Source: JACPFJ01 sp036504875
Lineage (GTDB): Bacteria > Desulfobacterota > Desulfuromonadia > Geobacterales > Pseudopelobacteraceae
Reading direction: 5' to 3'
Assembly: GCA_036504875.1 (NCBI GenBank)
Contig: DASXUK010000075.1
Coordinates: 29,381 to 93,380 of the forward strand
Length of the DNA: 64,000 nucleotides
The notes beneath the pieces were generated by a model, which saw nothing but the letters and a program-made list of their open reading frames with translations, was not told where the DNA came from and did not search any database. A program made the translations under genes and the position numbers. Positions within the stretch are counted from its first letter, which is position 1; each line of letters starts with the position of its first letter. Of the stretch, positions 1-9,900 are shown piece after piece.

Positions 1-353
1 GTCTTTCCATCTATTTCTATCGGCTTTGTCAGATCGCACGATTCCAGTTGGCCCGATGGGTAAAAGCTGATCGCACTAAATTGATTGCAGGTGATTGCCC
101 CGGCAGTATAGTTTTCTCTTAAAACGCAGCTTTTAAGCTGGCCCTCTTCATAAAAACTTATTTCCGAGTAGTAATTGCATTTGATATCGTCAGCGTTATA
201 AAAGTCCTTTAAGACACATGATCTCAACTGGCCATTCGGATAAAAGGTAGCTTCCGTATCCGAGCTGCAGATTGATTGATCAATTGCCAGAACAAAGGTG
301 TTATTCAATGTAAAAAACAATAGGAATAAACAGGTGGTTATGCTGAATCTCAC
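1..353 (-). CDS. Secreted repeat protein (YwqK/MORN-like), truncated by the window edge
   Basis: Reading the minus strand from a GTG at 353-351 gives an uninterrupted frame that runs off the window start. The N-terminus (RFSITTCLFLLFFTLNN...) is a plausible signal peptide. It is followed by units of about 30 residues that each begin with F-Y-x-x-G-Q-L-x-S-C and end in I-S: FYPNGQLRSCVL, FYEEGQLKSCVL and FYPSGQLESC. This periodic FY..GQL pattern resembles the YwqK/MORN-type repeats of secreted or toxin-antitoxin-associated proteins, but with a Cys in every repeat. A purine-rich stretch just upstream of the GTG serves as ribosome-binding site. The C-terminus lies outside the window, so function cannot be given. 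Confidence 0.6.
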   Translation of the reverse strand, partial: MRFSITTCLFLLFFTLNNTFVLAIDQSICSSDTEATFYPNGQLRSCVLKDFYNADDIKCNYYSEISFYEEGQLKSCVLRENYTAGAITCNQFSAISFYPSGQLESCDLTKPIEIDGK

Positions 354-373
354 GAGAACTCCCCCCGAATCTG

Positions 374-1318
374 TTATTCACCTACCAGCTTCCAGGTCTG
401 ATCCGGATTATATTCTTTCATTTGTCTGGCAAGCTTAAGGGTATTTGGTCCCAGATTCTTCTGATAAACCCTCCCACGCTGATTCACAATAAAGGTCATT
501 ACCCCTGAATTGCCCCACTTGGCAGGATACGCCACCAGCGCATGACCTGCCACCATGTTACTGTTGATGATGTAGCTGAACCGGCCACCCGGTGCGCTGG
601 AACCCTGCTTCTTTAAAATCTTGAAGTAATAGCCATGGAAGGGGTGGGAACCATTTGCGGCAGAAGAATTCTGCATCAGGTAGCCGCCTTCCTTCGCCTT
701 GGCCACCAAAGGCCCCAGCGGGCTTTCCTGCTGTTTGGAGGTACTGGGCCAATAGAGGCCATCCCTCCTGCCAGCTGAACTGATCAGCTTTTGGGCGTAC
801 TTTGGAATCTGCTCTCCATCCGGTTCTGCCAGGTTGTAATACTCGCGCTGTGCCTGAACATAGGCACGACAAACCTTCTGGGCCAGCTCTTCATTGTGAC
901 CGATCCGACGAGTAATGATCTCATCGCGACCCGCCGCAGTGTCAAACACCCAACTGCCCCCTTTTTTTACAATCGGTACTGGGAAAGGCCACTTCTCATC
1001 ACCAATGATCAGGCTGACCTTGTCATCGCCTTCTTTAACAAGTTCATTGCGTTCCAGTATATTTTCGGCAAAAAATTCCAGTTCGGCGGCCTGTTCCTGT
1101 GGGTCGCTCGGCTCAAGCTCGCTGATCAGTGGGCCAAAGATCGATTCGAGGGCCTGATGATCCCTTGACTTAACTGCAGCCACCAGGGCCTGACGAGCAT
1201 CCTCGGGCGAAGCAAACACCTTCTGTGCGGCATCCGGATTGGCCGATGACACTGCACTGAACAGCAAGATCATCAAGCTAAAAAAACAAGCGATAAGGCG
1301 AGCCGTAGGATCTCTCAT
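374..1318 (-). CDS. DUF2950 family exported protein
   Basis: A 314-residue protein with an N-terminal signal peptide (hydrophobic residues about 8-25, SSA-N cleavage-like site). The rest matches the DUF2950 family: the VFASPEDARQALVAAV start, the WVFDTAAGRDEI core, the GYYFKIL segment and the VAYPAKWGNSGVMTFIVN C-terminal block. The family has no established biochemical role and is often found beside DUF3300 proteins in delta- and gammaproteobacteria, which is also the arrangement here (DUF3300 gene 55 bp upstream on the same strand). The two are probably co-transcribed. The start is supported by AGGAAAGG about 7 bases upstream of the ATG. Confidence 0.85.
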   Translation of the reverse strand: MRDPTARLIACFFSLMILLFSAVSSANPDAAQKVFASPEDARQALVAAVKSRDHQALESIFGPLISELEPSDPQEQAAELEFFAENILERNELVKEGDDKVSLIIGDEKWPFPVPIVKKGGSWVFDTAAGRDEIITRRIGHNEELAQKVCRAYVQAQREYYNLAEPDGEQIPKYAQKLISSAGRRDGLYWPSTSKQQESPLGPLVAKAKEGGYLMQNSSAANGSHPFHGYYFKILKKQGSSAPGGRFSYIINSNMVAGHALVAYPAKWGNSGVMTFIVNQRGRVYQKNLGPNTLKLARQMKEYNPDQTWKLVGE

Positions 1319-1373
1319 GATGCCTTTCCTTTCCGTTTGAAAACAGTACTGTCAAAATGGAGCCGGAGATTCC

Positions 1374-2753
1374 TCAACGTAGTGGTCTGCCTCCTGTAGC
1401 GGGAGGCTGGGCCGGTCCTGGAGCAGCCGGTTGGCCGATACCTGCACCGGACGGCTGGCTAGGCATCGAGCGTTGAACAGGCGCAGAACGTTGAGCAGGC
1501 GCCGACGGTTGTACTGGACGTGCTGGTATTGAAGGTAGCGCTGGTGTTGAAGGTAGTACAGGAACGGAACGTGGCACCGGCGGCGGGGCGGGAACTGAAC
1601 GTGAAGGCGGAGAGGCCGGGGTGGTTTTCTGACGCATGTTTTCCCGGCTGCTCCGGCCATGTTCACGGTAAATCGTGGCATCCCGCCCGGTGCCATAACC
1701 ACCATACCCGGATCTTGAGGCTGGCTGAGACTTCTGGATATCACGTCCGCGATAGATATCACGGGTTGTGGGCGTACTGGGACTAGTGACACCACTCGTA
1801 CTGCGGGCGGGCGGGGTTCTAGTCGTTGTACCGGGTCTGGTCTGATCTGCAGGTCTGGATCGGTCAGGCCGACTCTCGACCCTGCCGGGTGTTACCTGGC
1901 GAAGAGGCGCCGGCTGGCGGCCTGGACCGCGAGGATTCAGCTGCACATCACGGCGAAGCTGTTCACGATAGCGTGTGACGTCATGCCGCACAACCCTTGG
2001 ATTTACATTTATGTTGCGGTAGTTATTACTAATATAGACATTGTTGCTTGTGCGGATATGTCTTCGGGAACGGCTGACCCAGCCATCCCCCCGCCAACCG
2101 TGGTAATAAATGCGTTGGCCGTACCAATCACAATCACGGTTGAGCCAGGCGCCGATGGAAAAACCGATCCCGAAGGTAATGAAACCGTAAGAAGCCGGAG
2201 CGCTCTCGTAATATACCAGCCAGGGATCATAAGTCGGAACATAGATGACCGTTGGTTCAGCCGGAATAATTCTAACGTAACCTGACTCAACAACCACCTG
2301 CTGCTGGGGAGTCGTGTCCAGATTGCCGACCGCCCTGGCATCGGCGCGCAGCCTCTGGACCGAGGCCATCACATCGGCCTGCTGATTGATAAAGGCCTGC
2401 CCGACCGACACGGTCCAATCATATTTCTGATCCATCATGTACAAAACCTGCGGATAATGCGCTACTGCCTTGACGCTTACATCCCAGGGCTGGCTGTCGA
2501 TCCTCGATGACCTCCCATAAAGTCTGACAAAACGAGCCGCTTCGTCGATCTGATCAATAAAAGTCGCGGCCGGAAGAACCTGGGCCAGCAAGGGATCCGG
2601 ATATAGCGCGATCGGTGCCAACAGATCATCAAGTTCCTCGGGGCTGAACAGGTATTGACCGGGCGCATCAAAGTCTTCTTGGGCCCGTGAAGCCGGAGCG
2701 GCAATCAGTCCCGGTAAGAATAGCAAGACCAGAAATATGATGATCCTTTTCAT
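1374..2753 (-). CDS. DUF3300 family exported protein with proline/arginine-rich tail
   Basis: I start at the ATG at 2753 (459 residues) because GGAGAAG lies just upstream and a clean signal peptide follows (MKRIIIFLVLLFLPGLIAA). The conserved DUF3300 core is clear at about residues 30-230: YLFSPEELDDLLAPIALYPD, LLAQVLPAATF and the GYVRIIPAEPTVIYVPTYDP segment. From about residue 260 the protein becomes low-complexity, rich in Arg, Pro, Ser and Thr, ending in repeated PSxPA/VQRSxP runs. Such tails are usual in the family and suggest a disordered, envelope-exposed region. Function is unknown. It sits upstream of the DUF2950 gene on the same strand. Confidence 0.85.
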   Translation of the reverse strand: MKRIIIFLVLLFLPGLIAAPASRAQEDFDAPGQYLFSPEELDDLLAPIALYPDPLLAQVLPAATFIDQIDEAARFVRLYGRSSRIDSQPWDVSVKAVAHYPQVLYMMDQKYDWTVSVGQAFINQQADVMASVQRLRADARAVGNLDTTPQQQVVVESGYVRIIPAEPTVIYVPTYDPWLVYYESAPASYGFITFGIGFSIGAWLNRDCDWYGQRIYYHGWRGDGWVSRSRRHIRTSNNVYISNNYRNINVNPRVVRHDVTRYREQLRRDVQLNPRGPGRQPAPLRQVTPGRVESRPDRSRPADQTRPGTTTRTPPARSTSGVTSPSTPTTRDIYRGRDIQKSQPASRSGYGGYGTGRDATIYREHGRSSRENMRQKTTPASPPSRSVPAPPPVPRSVPVLPSTPALPSIPARPVQPSAPAQRSAPVQRSMPSQPSGAGIGQPAAPGPAQPPATGGRPLR

Positions 2754-2780
2754 TGGCTTCTCCGCTTGCCTCACTAGCTG

Positions 2781-3620
2781 TTAATCCTCATCCATCTCGT
2801 CTTCATCCATTTCCATGTTGTGCGGTCCATATCCATTACCTGGCGCGTGCCCCATGTCAGGGTGATTATCGGGCATCTGCTGCATCATGTGCTTATGAAC
2901 CTGATCAAAGCGCGAGTTGGCAGCGGCGCGTTGTTCCACCATTTTAGTCACGATATCGGCCAACTTGTTTAATTTCTTGTCCATCGGGCCCTTATTCATA
3001 TCTTCTACCATTTTAAGAAGTACAGCATCTTCGGCTTTGGTTTGATCCATCAGCTTTTGATCGCTGGCATGATAGTCCTTTTTCCCGCCCTTCATCCCCA
3101 TACCCATTTCTTCACAATACTTCATGAGCGTGCTGGTGTGACTGATAACTGCACTGGACGCAACCTGATCTCCTTTGGCAAGCTCACTCAAGCTATCCAC
3201 TTCGGATCTTACTTTCATCAGATGCTCGTCCATCTGCTTTGGCAAATCGCCTAATTGGGCCTTGGTCTCATCCGGCAAACTGCTATGCAAAGCCGTATGG
3301 TATTTTTCCATCTGCTCCAGACTACGCTTCATCTCTCCAGTCGCTATTCTTGCAAAGGGCTGCGGCACAGTTTCGGCTTTATGAGCCATGACATCCAAGG
3401 CCTTGCCGAAAGCAAGCATGTTTTTGCGGTAGGCAAAAGCCAGCAGCGCATTGGGATTTTGCATCATTTGCATCTTCAGCTCGGGATGCTGTTTCATCAC
3501 CTGCTGCATCTTGCCTTTTGTCTCCTGCCCAGACACCTCGTGAGCATACAAAGCAGGAGCAGGCAATGCAAAGCTGACCGCCACCAAGCTTAGAAAAAAC
3601 AATTTTATTTTGGATTCCAT
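2781..3620 (-). CDS. Periplasmic helical protein with Met/His/acidic tail
   Basis: A 279-residue protein counted from the ATG at 3620, chosen because GAGGAGAAG precedes it. The signal peptide (about residues 1-26, ending ALYAHE) is followed by a mostly helical, Met- and Lys-rich body without recognisable enzyme motifs. The last 35 residues are rich in Met, His, Asp and Glu (HPDMGHAPGNGYG and a run of alternating DE). Such a tail could bind metal ions, but that is inference. The gene is followed by the DUF3300/DUF2950 pair on the same strand. I do not recognise the family. Confidence 0.75.
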   Translation of the reverse strand: MESKIKLFFLSLVAVSFALPAPALYAHEVSGQETKGKMQQVMKQHPELKMQMMQNPNALLAFAYRKNMLAFGKALDVMAHKAETVPQPFARIATGEMKRSLEQMEKYHTALHSSLPDETKAQLGDLPKQMDEHLMKVRSEVDSLSELAKGDQVASSAVISHTSTLMKYCEEMGMGMKGGKKDYHASDQKLMDQTKAEDAVLLKMVEDMNKGPMDKKLNKLADIVTKMVEQRAAANSRFDQVHKHMMQQMPDNHPDMGHAPGNGYGPHNMEMDEDEMDED

Positions 3621-3683
3621 AATCTTCTCCTCTTTTGCCAAAGTTGTTTGCACGAGCCATACATATTTTTTCGGCGGGACATT

Positions 3684-3736
3684 ACAAGTTACTCCGTTGA
3701 TGCATTTAGATGACTTGCAAGAACGGAGTAACTTGT
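3684..3736. repeat. Perfect 15-bp inverted repeat with 23-bp spacer
   Basis: ACAAGTTACTCCGTT at 3684-3698 is matched exactly by its reverse complement at 3722-3736. It lies in the gap between the 49-residue membrane-peptide gene (stop at 3786) and the Met/His-tail protein (start at 3620). There is no T-run after either arm, so it is not a standard intrinsic terminator. It may be an operator, an RNA-processing hairpin or a mobile-element remnant. Confidence 0.6.
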
Positions 3737-3785
3737 GAAATTAAAGGCCTAAATGACCTTTCGGGTACAAATTTTTTTGTGAGTT

Positions 3786-3935
3786 TTATAATGTTCTCCG
3801 GCCCTGGATCAGGTTAACCAGAGCAACGATAATCGCTATTACCAGTAGGATATGGATCAACCCGCCCATTGTATAGCTGGTAACCGTTCCAAGAAGCCAT
3901 AGAATGAAAAGCACGACAACTATTGTCCATAACAT
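3786..3935 (-). CDS. Small two-helix membrane protein, lmo0937/DUF5670 type
   Basis: A 49-residue frame: MLWTIVVVLFILWLLG, then TVTSYTMGGLIHILLVIAII and a short polar end (QGRRTL). Two hydrophobic helices are separated by a Gly/Thr-containing turn, and the LW.IVV.LFILWLLG / GG.IH.LLVIA pattern fits the lmo0937 (DUF5670) membrane peptides, which are common in stress-related loci and of unknown function. GGAGG lies 5 bases upstream of the ATG. It follows the BON-domain gene by 44 bp on the same strand, so the two probably form one envelope-stress transcript. Confidence 0.8.
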   Translation of the reverse strand: MLWTIVVVLFILWLLGTVTSYTMGGLIHILLVIAIIVALVNLIQGRRTL

Positions 3936-3979
3936 GATGACCTCCTTCCGGGTCGTGCCCGGCTATGCGCTTTAACCTT

Positions 3980-4735
3980 TTATTTTTCATTTCCACTTAT
4001 TGTCATAGTATTATTGACGCTTTTCACACCTTTTATCCAGCTGACCAGTTTGCTGACGTATTCCTTCTCGGCTTCTGAACCGGCCTTGCCAAACAAAGTC
4101 ACCTCACCCTTATTTGTCTCGACCTTGGGCTTTACAGTGCTGCCGAAGCGTTGGCTCAGCAGTGCAACCTTGACCTGTGCAGTGACAGAAATGTCATCGA
4201 TCTTTTCACCAAGCGACTGTTGATCGGTCTCATCCAGCACCCTCATTTCGTTCCTGACATCTTTAACCCCATCAATTCCTCTGATATACTGACTGATCTG
4301 TTCCTTTTGGTCCTGGCTGTCTGCGTCACCTCGCAAGGTTACTACTCCATCGTTTACGTAAATCCTGGTAGTGGGGCTGGTCTTCTGGTGCAGCATCAGC
4401 GCGGTCTTAACCTTTGCCTTAATCCATGTATCTGAATTCTCGACCGGCACACCCCCTTTTACCTCCAGACGATTCTCAACGTTTATGACACCCGGCAGAT
4501 TCGACACCGTTTCCTGAGCCAGTTTTTTATGCGATTCTTCCGACACCGTTCCAGTCAAGGTTACAAATCCCTCCTTTGCAGAGATAGCAATTTGGTCTCC
4601 CTTTAGGTAGGTTTTGAAAACGTATGACTGTCTGGCTGTGGCTTCAATACGTTCATCCATTTCAGTTGCGTAAACTGCCCCTCCTGTCACCAGCCATCCG
4701 GCAATCACCACCACCATCGAAGAAATAAATTTCAT
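3980..4735 (-). CDS. Exported protein with three BON domains
   Basis: A 251-residue protein with a signal peptide (residues 1-23, ending VYAT) and three successive BON (OsmY-type) modules at about 25-95, 100-170 and 175-248. Each shows the family pattern of a helix, then G-x-V-T-L-x-G and a V-x-N/V-x-N-x-M/L end (GFVTLTGTV, GVVTLRGDA, GEVTLFGKA). BON proteins bind phospholipid or peptidoglycan surfaces and are induced by osmotic or envelope stress in relatives such as OsmY, so a periplasmic protective role is likely. GGGGAG precedes the ATG. Confidence 0.88.
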   Translation of the reverse strand: MKFISSMVVVIAGWLVTGGAVYATEMDERIEATARQSYVFKTYLKGDQIAISAKEGFVTLTGTVSEESHKKLAQETVSNLPGVINVENRLEVKGGVPVENSDTWIKAKVKTALMLHQKTSPTTRIYVNDGVVTLRGDADSQDQKEQISQYIRGIDGVKDVRNEMRVLDETDQQSLGEKIDDISVTAQVKVALLSQRFGSTVKPKVETNKGEVTLFGKAGSEAEKEYVSKLVSWIKGVKSVNNTMTISGNEK

Positions 4736-4894
4736 TAATAACTCCCCTAATCCGGCCTAACCAGCTTTGCGCCGATACACACTATGCTACGGCAGGGCCT
4801 TCTGCCTGAGTTGGTATAACCGGTTCTCTTCTGTAATTTTACCTTGATTCGAGCCATCTTCAATCCTGGGTAAACAGAAATAGTTATCTAAAAA

Positions 4895-5047
4895 TCAGGA
4901 ATGGATTATGGAGCTGATGTTACCGCCTACCGTTTCATCCTTGTTGGGCCCCTCTTTATCCTTGTTCCTGGTGGATGCACAGCTCGAAAGTGCTGCTAAT
5001 AATCCGATACAGATCAGAGATTTCGTATAGCGGTAAAATCGCGACAT
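4895..5047 (-). CDS. Small lipoprotein of 50 residues
   Basis: From the ATG at 5047 the frame encodes a Lys/Arg-containing n-region, a hydrophobic stretch and a lipobox (L-S-S-C, Cys at residue 23). A short charged tail follows (residues 24-50, rich in Lys, Asp, Asn). GGAGAGAG lies upstream of the start. Small lipoproteins of this shape resemble entericidin-like or osmotic-stress lipoproteins, but there is too little sequence to assign a family. It lies 159 bp upstream of the BON gene on the same strand. Confidence 0.65.
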   Translation of the reverse strand: MSRFYRYTKSLICIGLLAALSSCASTRNKDKEGPNKDETVGGNISSIIHS

Positions 5048-5348
5048 GGCTCTCTCCTTCTACTGGCTTGGTTTGAGTTTTCGCTAACGGAAGATTCAAA
5101 TCCAACTATCATGCCAGTTGTTCTAGATTACTAAATGCCTGTTTTGGCGCTCATGTTTAGGGGCGTGCGGGATTGTTGATCGGAAGAACCGTCTTAGACA
5201 CCATCACATCCAACGGAAACCGTCAAATAGGACGGTTTTCAGTTGCCGGTCAGGCGGCTGCTTTCGTTGTGGAATCACAAAGAGATGTTAATATTTTGAA
5301 GATAACAACTGCCACCAAAGCCAGTTGGATCAAGATATTGAGGTAGGT
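5048..5348. other. Divergent intergenic region with a small hairpin
   Basis: These 300 bases separate the minus-strand lipoprotein gene from the plus-strand sensor kinase. A 9-10-bp hairpin lies at 5215-5240 (GAAACCGTC / GACGGTTTTC with a 6-base loop). No convincing promoter pair or further gene was found. Confidence 0.4.
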
Positions 5349-6959
5349 ATGCAGGTCAAAAAAAGGCTCCAGATCAACATGGTTGTTACAGCAATAACCG
5401 CCTTGGTTATCGCGCTGATACTCTTCATCACCTATAACCGCGTTCAAGAAGCGGTAAATGGTGGAAAAGTCGCCGATCTGATAATCACCGGCAGCTTTGA
5501 GCGATTTATTATTAGGGAGGATTTCCTGCGCAGCAATAATCCAGAGGCCGCAAGGCAATGGGCATCGAAGAATGAACAGATCGGCCGCCTGCTTCAAACA
5601 GCAGCGACAGAATTCAAGCATGCAGATGACAATCAGATAGTAGCAGATCTTGTAACTGATCATGAATCGATCAATAGATTGTTCTCCACTGTCATTGAAA
5701 ACCGTAGAAAAGTAACTACCGACGCTGACTCTGCCCGGCGAGTGAAGGAGGTCGAAGCCCGCCTGCTTACCCAGATCAACATGAAAACCCATGATCTCGT
5801 TTTACATGCCCGACAACTGCAGGACGCCAGCAACGAGCATGTCTTTGCCGAACTCAAGACAGCGGGTATCATCATACTAAGCATAATTGCAGCTGTTTCC
5901 CTGGCCGCCGTAATTAATTCCTGGGCCGTAGGCAGGATGATAGGCGAGCGTTTTGCTCAACTCCGCCATGGCAGCAATATTATCGGAGCAGGAAATCTGG
6001 ACCACAGGATTGCCATGGAAGGTAATGACGAGTTTGCCGAACTTTCACGAGCATTTGATTCGATGACAGGCGAATTGCAGTGTTCTTACCATAAATTAGA
6101 AACAGAGATCGAAGAGCGCAAGCGAGCTGAAAAAGAACTACATAAAATTAAAGATGAGTTGGAGAACCGAGTTCAGGAGCGGACGCAAGAACTGACCCGG
6201 GCCCTAGAAGACCTGCGCAGGGAAAATGAGGAAAAACTGCGCACCCTGGAAGAATTGCGCACCAATGAGCGCATGCTGGTCCAGCAAAGCCGCATGGCTG
6301 CCATGGGAGAAATGATCGGCAATATCTCGCACCAGTGGCGACAACCGCTAAACATGCTGGGGTTGATCATCCAGGAGATCGGGTTCTCCTATAAAGAAGG
6401 TTATTTCAGCGCCGAGTATTTGGAAGCAAGCGTTGATAAGGCCATGCAGGTGATAACGGATATGTCCCTGACCATCGATGATTTCAGAAATTTTTTCAAA
6501 CCGGAAAGACGGATTGAAACATTCAATATAAACGAGGCCCTGGAGAAAACGATCCTGCTTCTGGAAGGTGAATTCAAACAACTGCAGGTACAGCTGGATA
6601 TTGATGTGGAAAGTGAATGTCCTGTAAAAGGGCTGCGCAACGAATTTTCACAGGTGCTTCTGAATATTCTTGCCAATGCAAGGGATGTATTTCGGGATCG
6701 AAAGATTGTAGAACCGCGGCTCACCATCCGGATATTCTGTGAAAGCGGCCGATCGGTGATTACTATTGGCGACAATGCCGGCGGCATACCGGAGGAGATC
6801 ATCGGCAGGGTATTTGATGCCTATTTCACCACCAAAGGATCGGAAAAAGGTACCGGGATCGGACTGTTCATGTCCAAGACAATCATTGAAAAAAACATGA
6901 ATGGCAGGTTAAGCGTACGCAATATAGCAGAAGGCGCCGAGTTCAGGATTGAGGTTTAG
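5349..6959 (+). CDS. Membrane sensor histidine kinase (HAMP, HisKA, HATPase)
   Basis: The ATG at 5349 is preferred over an upstream one at 5325 because GAGGT sits 5 bases before it and the protein then starts with a normal basic n-region (MQVKKRLQINMVV), giving 536 residues. Domains in order: first membrane helix (about 9-30), a periplasmic helical sensor region, a second helix (about 175-198), a HAMP linker, a coiled coil ending in repeats of RTLEEL, the H-box ISHQWRQPLN with His328, and the ATPase with N-box, DNAGGIP (about 475) and GTGIGL (about 501). The HQWRQPLN H-box is a kinase subtype common in delta/epsilonproteobacteria. It is followed 2 bp later by a second kinase with an almost identical catalytic core. 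Confidence 0.92.
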   Translation: MQVKKRLQINMVVTAITALVIALILFITYNRVQEAVNGGKVADLIITGSFERFIIREDFLRSNNPEAARQWASKNEQIGRLLQTAATEFKHADDNQIVADLVTDHESINRLFSTVIENRRKVTTDADSARRVKEVEARLLTQINMKTHDLVLHARQLQDASNEHVFAELKTAGIIILSIIAAVSLAAVINSWAVGRMIGERFAQLRHGSNIIGAGNLDHRIAMEGNDEFAELSRAFDSMTGELQCSYHKLETEIEERKRAEKELHKIKDELENRVQERTQELTRALEDLRRENEEKLRTLEELRTNERMLVQQSRMAAMGEMIGNISHQWRQPLNMLGLIIQEIGFSYKEGYFSAEYLEASVDKAMQVITDMSLTIDDFRNFFKPERRIETFNINEALEKTILLLEGEFKQLQVQLDIDVESECPVKGLRNEFSQVLLNILANARDVFRDRKIVEPRLTIRIFCESGRSVITIGDNAGGIPEEIIGRVFDAYFTTKGSEKGTGIGLFMSKTIIEKNMNGRLSVRNIAEGAEFRIEV

Positions 6960-6961
6960 CA

Positions 6962-9900
6962 TTGAAAAAGTCTCGCAAGCATATAGAAGGCTGGATAGCA
7001 CGGATTCTTCCGGGACAGATCCGGGCCAGGCTTTTTCTGCTGGTAGCACTGATGCTGCTGCCGCTGATATTGCTGATGGGCTGGAGCTATCGCCAGCGCT
7101 ACGAAAACCGGCGTGATTTTGCCATACAAACCGAACTTGAGGTGGCCCAGGGTATTGCCACCACCTTTGCTGCGTTTGTGGCTGGCATCCAGCAGGAAAA
7201 CCTGGCTATCGGCTATTCTATCTTAGCACTCGCATTTAACGAAAATCCCCAGATCACCGAGCTGCTTCAGAAAGCGGCCGGCGATTTCCCGACCATCACA
7301 AACCTGAGCTGGGTCAGCCCGGAAGGGGTTGTGTTGGCCTCTAGTCTGCCTGAGGCTGTTGGGAAAAATCTTTATTCCCGCCCCTATTTCAATCGGATTC
7401 TTGCTGGAGCCCAGTTGTCGATCGGCAATCTCTCGCTTGAAGGCGCCTTTGTAAAAGCCCCGACCGTTGCGATTGCGTCAGCTATTCGGGATGAACACGG
7501 TCTATTGCTGGGGTCGGTGGTCTCCGGAATCGAACCGACCCGGTTAGGGGAGGTGACTTTCACTCAACAACGTCCCCCCGGGGGGGCCTTTGCTATTTTC
7601 GACGCAGAAGGCACCCTGGTTTACCATAGCAGTATAAAGTTTCCCACTCCCGAGGTCCGATTACATTGGAAGGAGACCGACCCGGTACTGCAGCGGGTTC
7701 TGAAGGAGGGTCAAGCCGGGGCTGATCTGGCCACACTCGCTATCCCCGGTGGGAAATGGATCACCGCCCGGGTCCCGATTGCCGGTATCGGCTGGGTCGC
7801 CGGTGCCGGCCGCCAAGCTGCGGTGGCCTATGCTCCCATCCGGCAAGAAATGCTTAACGATATTTTTATTATCGGACCGGTATGCCTGCTGGCATTCCTG
7901 CTGGCCTCTCTGTTGAGCCTGACGATTGCCGAGCCGCTGCGCCGCCTGGAGCAGGATGCAAGCGCCATGGGGAGCGGCCAGATTATTAACCGCTTTGACC
8001 AGGACGCCCCGCTCGAGGTTCGGACCCTGCGGGAAACCATAGTGCAGATGACACGGGAATTCAGCAGCAGCTCAGAAGCGTTGCGGCAGAGCGAGGAGAG
8101 GTACCGCAACCTGTTCGAATCGATGAGCGAGGGTTTTGCTATTTGCGATATCATCCTCGACCAGGAAAACAGGCCCTTTGACTACCGTCACATGCAGGTT
8201 AACCCCGCCTTTGAGAGGATGACCGGTTTCCATAATGGATGCGCCATAGGTAAGACTGCCAGGGAACTGGTCGATTATGTTGAACCGTATTGGATCGAGA
8301 CGTTTGGAGAAGTTGCTCTTTCCGGAAAAGCAGCCAGCCGCGAGGATTATGTGCAAAGCTTTGACAAATGGTACAACACCCGCGCCTTTAGCATGGGCAA
8401 CGGCAGATTCGCCTATCTGTTCGAGGATGTGACCGAGCGTAAAAAAACAGAGAATAAACTCATGCTGGCCCAGCAAGAGTTGCAGAAGGCCAAGGACGAG
8501 CTTGAGGAGCGTGTTCGTGAGCGTACCAGCGAGCTGGAAGAGATCCGTCGCGATGTCGAAAATCGTAACCGTCGGCTCGAGGAGCTTTCCCACGAGCTGA
8601 AAAGGTCCCGTGACCGCTACTGGAATCTCTACAATTGGTCCCCCTTGGGCTACCTGACTGTTGACGACCGGCTGGCCATTCTGGAGATCAATGTCGCCGG
8701 TTCGGAACTGTTAGGGGCCAAACGGACGGAGCTGCTAGGCGCCTCCATCAAGAACTATCTTTCTGATGAAAATTTGAAGCAGCTGCTCGACAGTTTCCAG
8801 GAGTGTTTGAAAGGCAACCATACTGTTACCGAATTGAAGTTAGCCACCAATGGAGACAAACAGGTTTATGTACAAATCCACTGTGTGCCCTACAAGGGGC
8901 CGGGAGGCAATGAAAACCAGTATCGCACTGCTATAATCGACATCAGTAAGCTGAAGGAGACTGAAGAAAAATTATACCGCTTGAACCGGCTCTATTCCGT
9001 ATTAAGTGAAACCGGCAAGGCCATTGTCCATTCCTGCAGCCAAACAGAGCTTTTTAGCAAAATCTGCCGCATTGCCGTGGAAAACGGTGGCTTTGTAAAG
9101 GCCTGTATAGGCATGATCGATCAGCACAGCATGATGATCATACCGGCGGCGACCCATGGCTTGACTACAACCCTTATTAACTCGCAATGCATCTGCTTCA
9201 GGGAAAGATTGGACAATAGCGGTCCGGTAGCAACCGCCATCCGGGAAAAAGGTTATTATGTAAGCAATAACTGTATCGACGACCCTGATTCCGAAATAAT
9301 GTGCAGCCAGAAACAGACTTTGGAAATCAAGTCCATGGCGGCCTTCGCACTTGTGGTTGACGGAAAACCAACCGGCATCTTTAACATCTCGTCCTCCGAG
9401 ATTAATTTCTTCGGTCCGGAAATGATTGATCTACTGAATCAGATGGCTGCCGACATCTCATTTGCCATGGAGAACATGGAAAAGGAAAAAAATCGGCGCA
9501 AGGCCGAAGAAGCACTCAGGCAGGAAACAATAGAAAAGCTGCATGCCGTAGAAGAGCTTCGTCAGAAGGAACAGCTGCTAATCCAGCAAAACCGACTGGT
9601 GGCAATGGGTGAGCTGCTGGTCAATATATCCCATCACTGGCGGCAGCCGCTGAATGTCCTGGGACTGATGGTACAGGAGCTCTCTTTGAGCTACATGGAT
9701 GGCTCCTTCAGCAAAGAGCGACTGGAATCAAGAATAGGCGACGTTATGCAGGTTATCCTGAGAATGTCCCAGACAATAGATAACTTTACAAATATGTTCG
9801 AGCCGGAGGAAGGCAAGGTCTGTTTCGGACTGAACGAGCTAGCGCAAAAAACCGTTTCCCTCGTTGAAACCGGGTTTTCCGCCGAACATATCAAGATAGA

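Noticed and set aside
5215..5240. Hairpin as terminator
   Set aside because: Lies between divergent genes, with only a short T-run inside the arm; no gene ends there.
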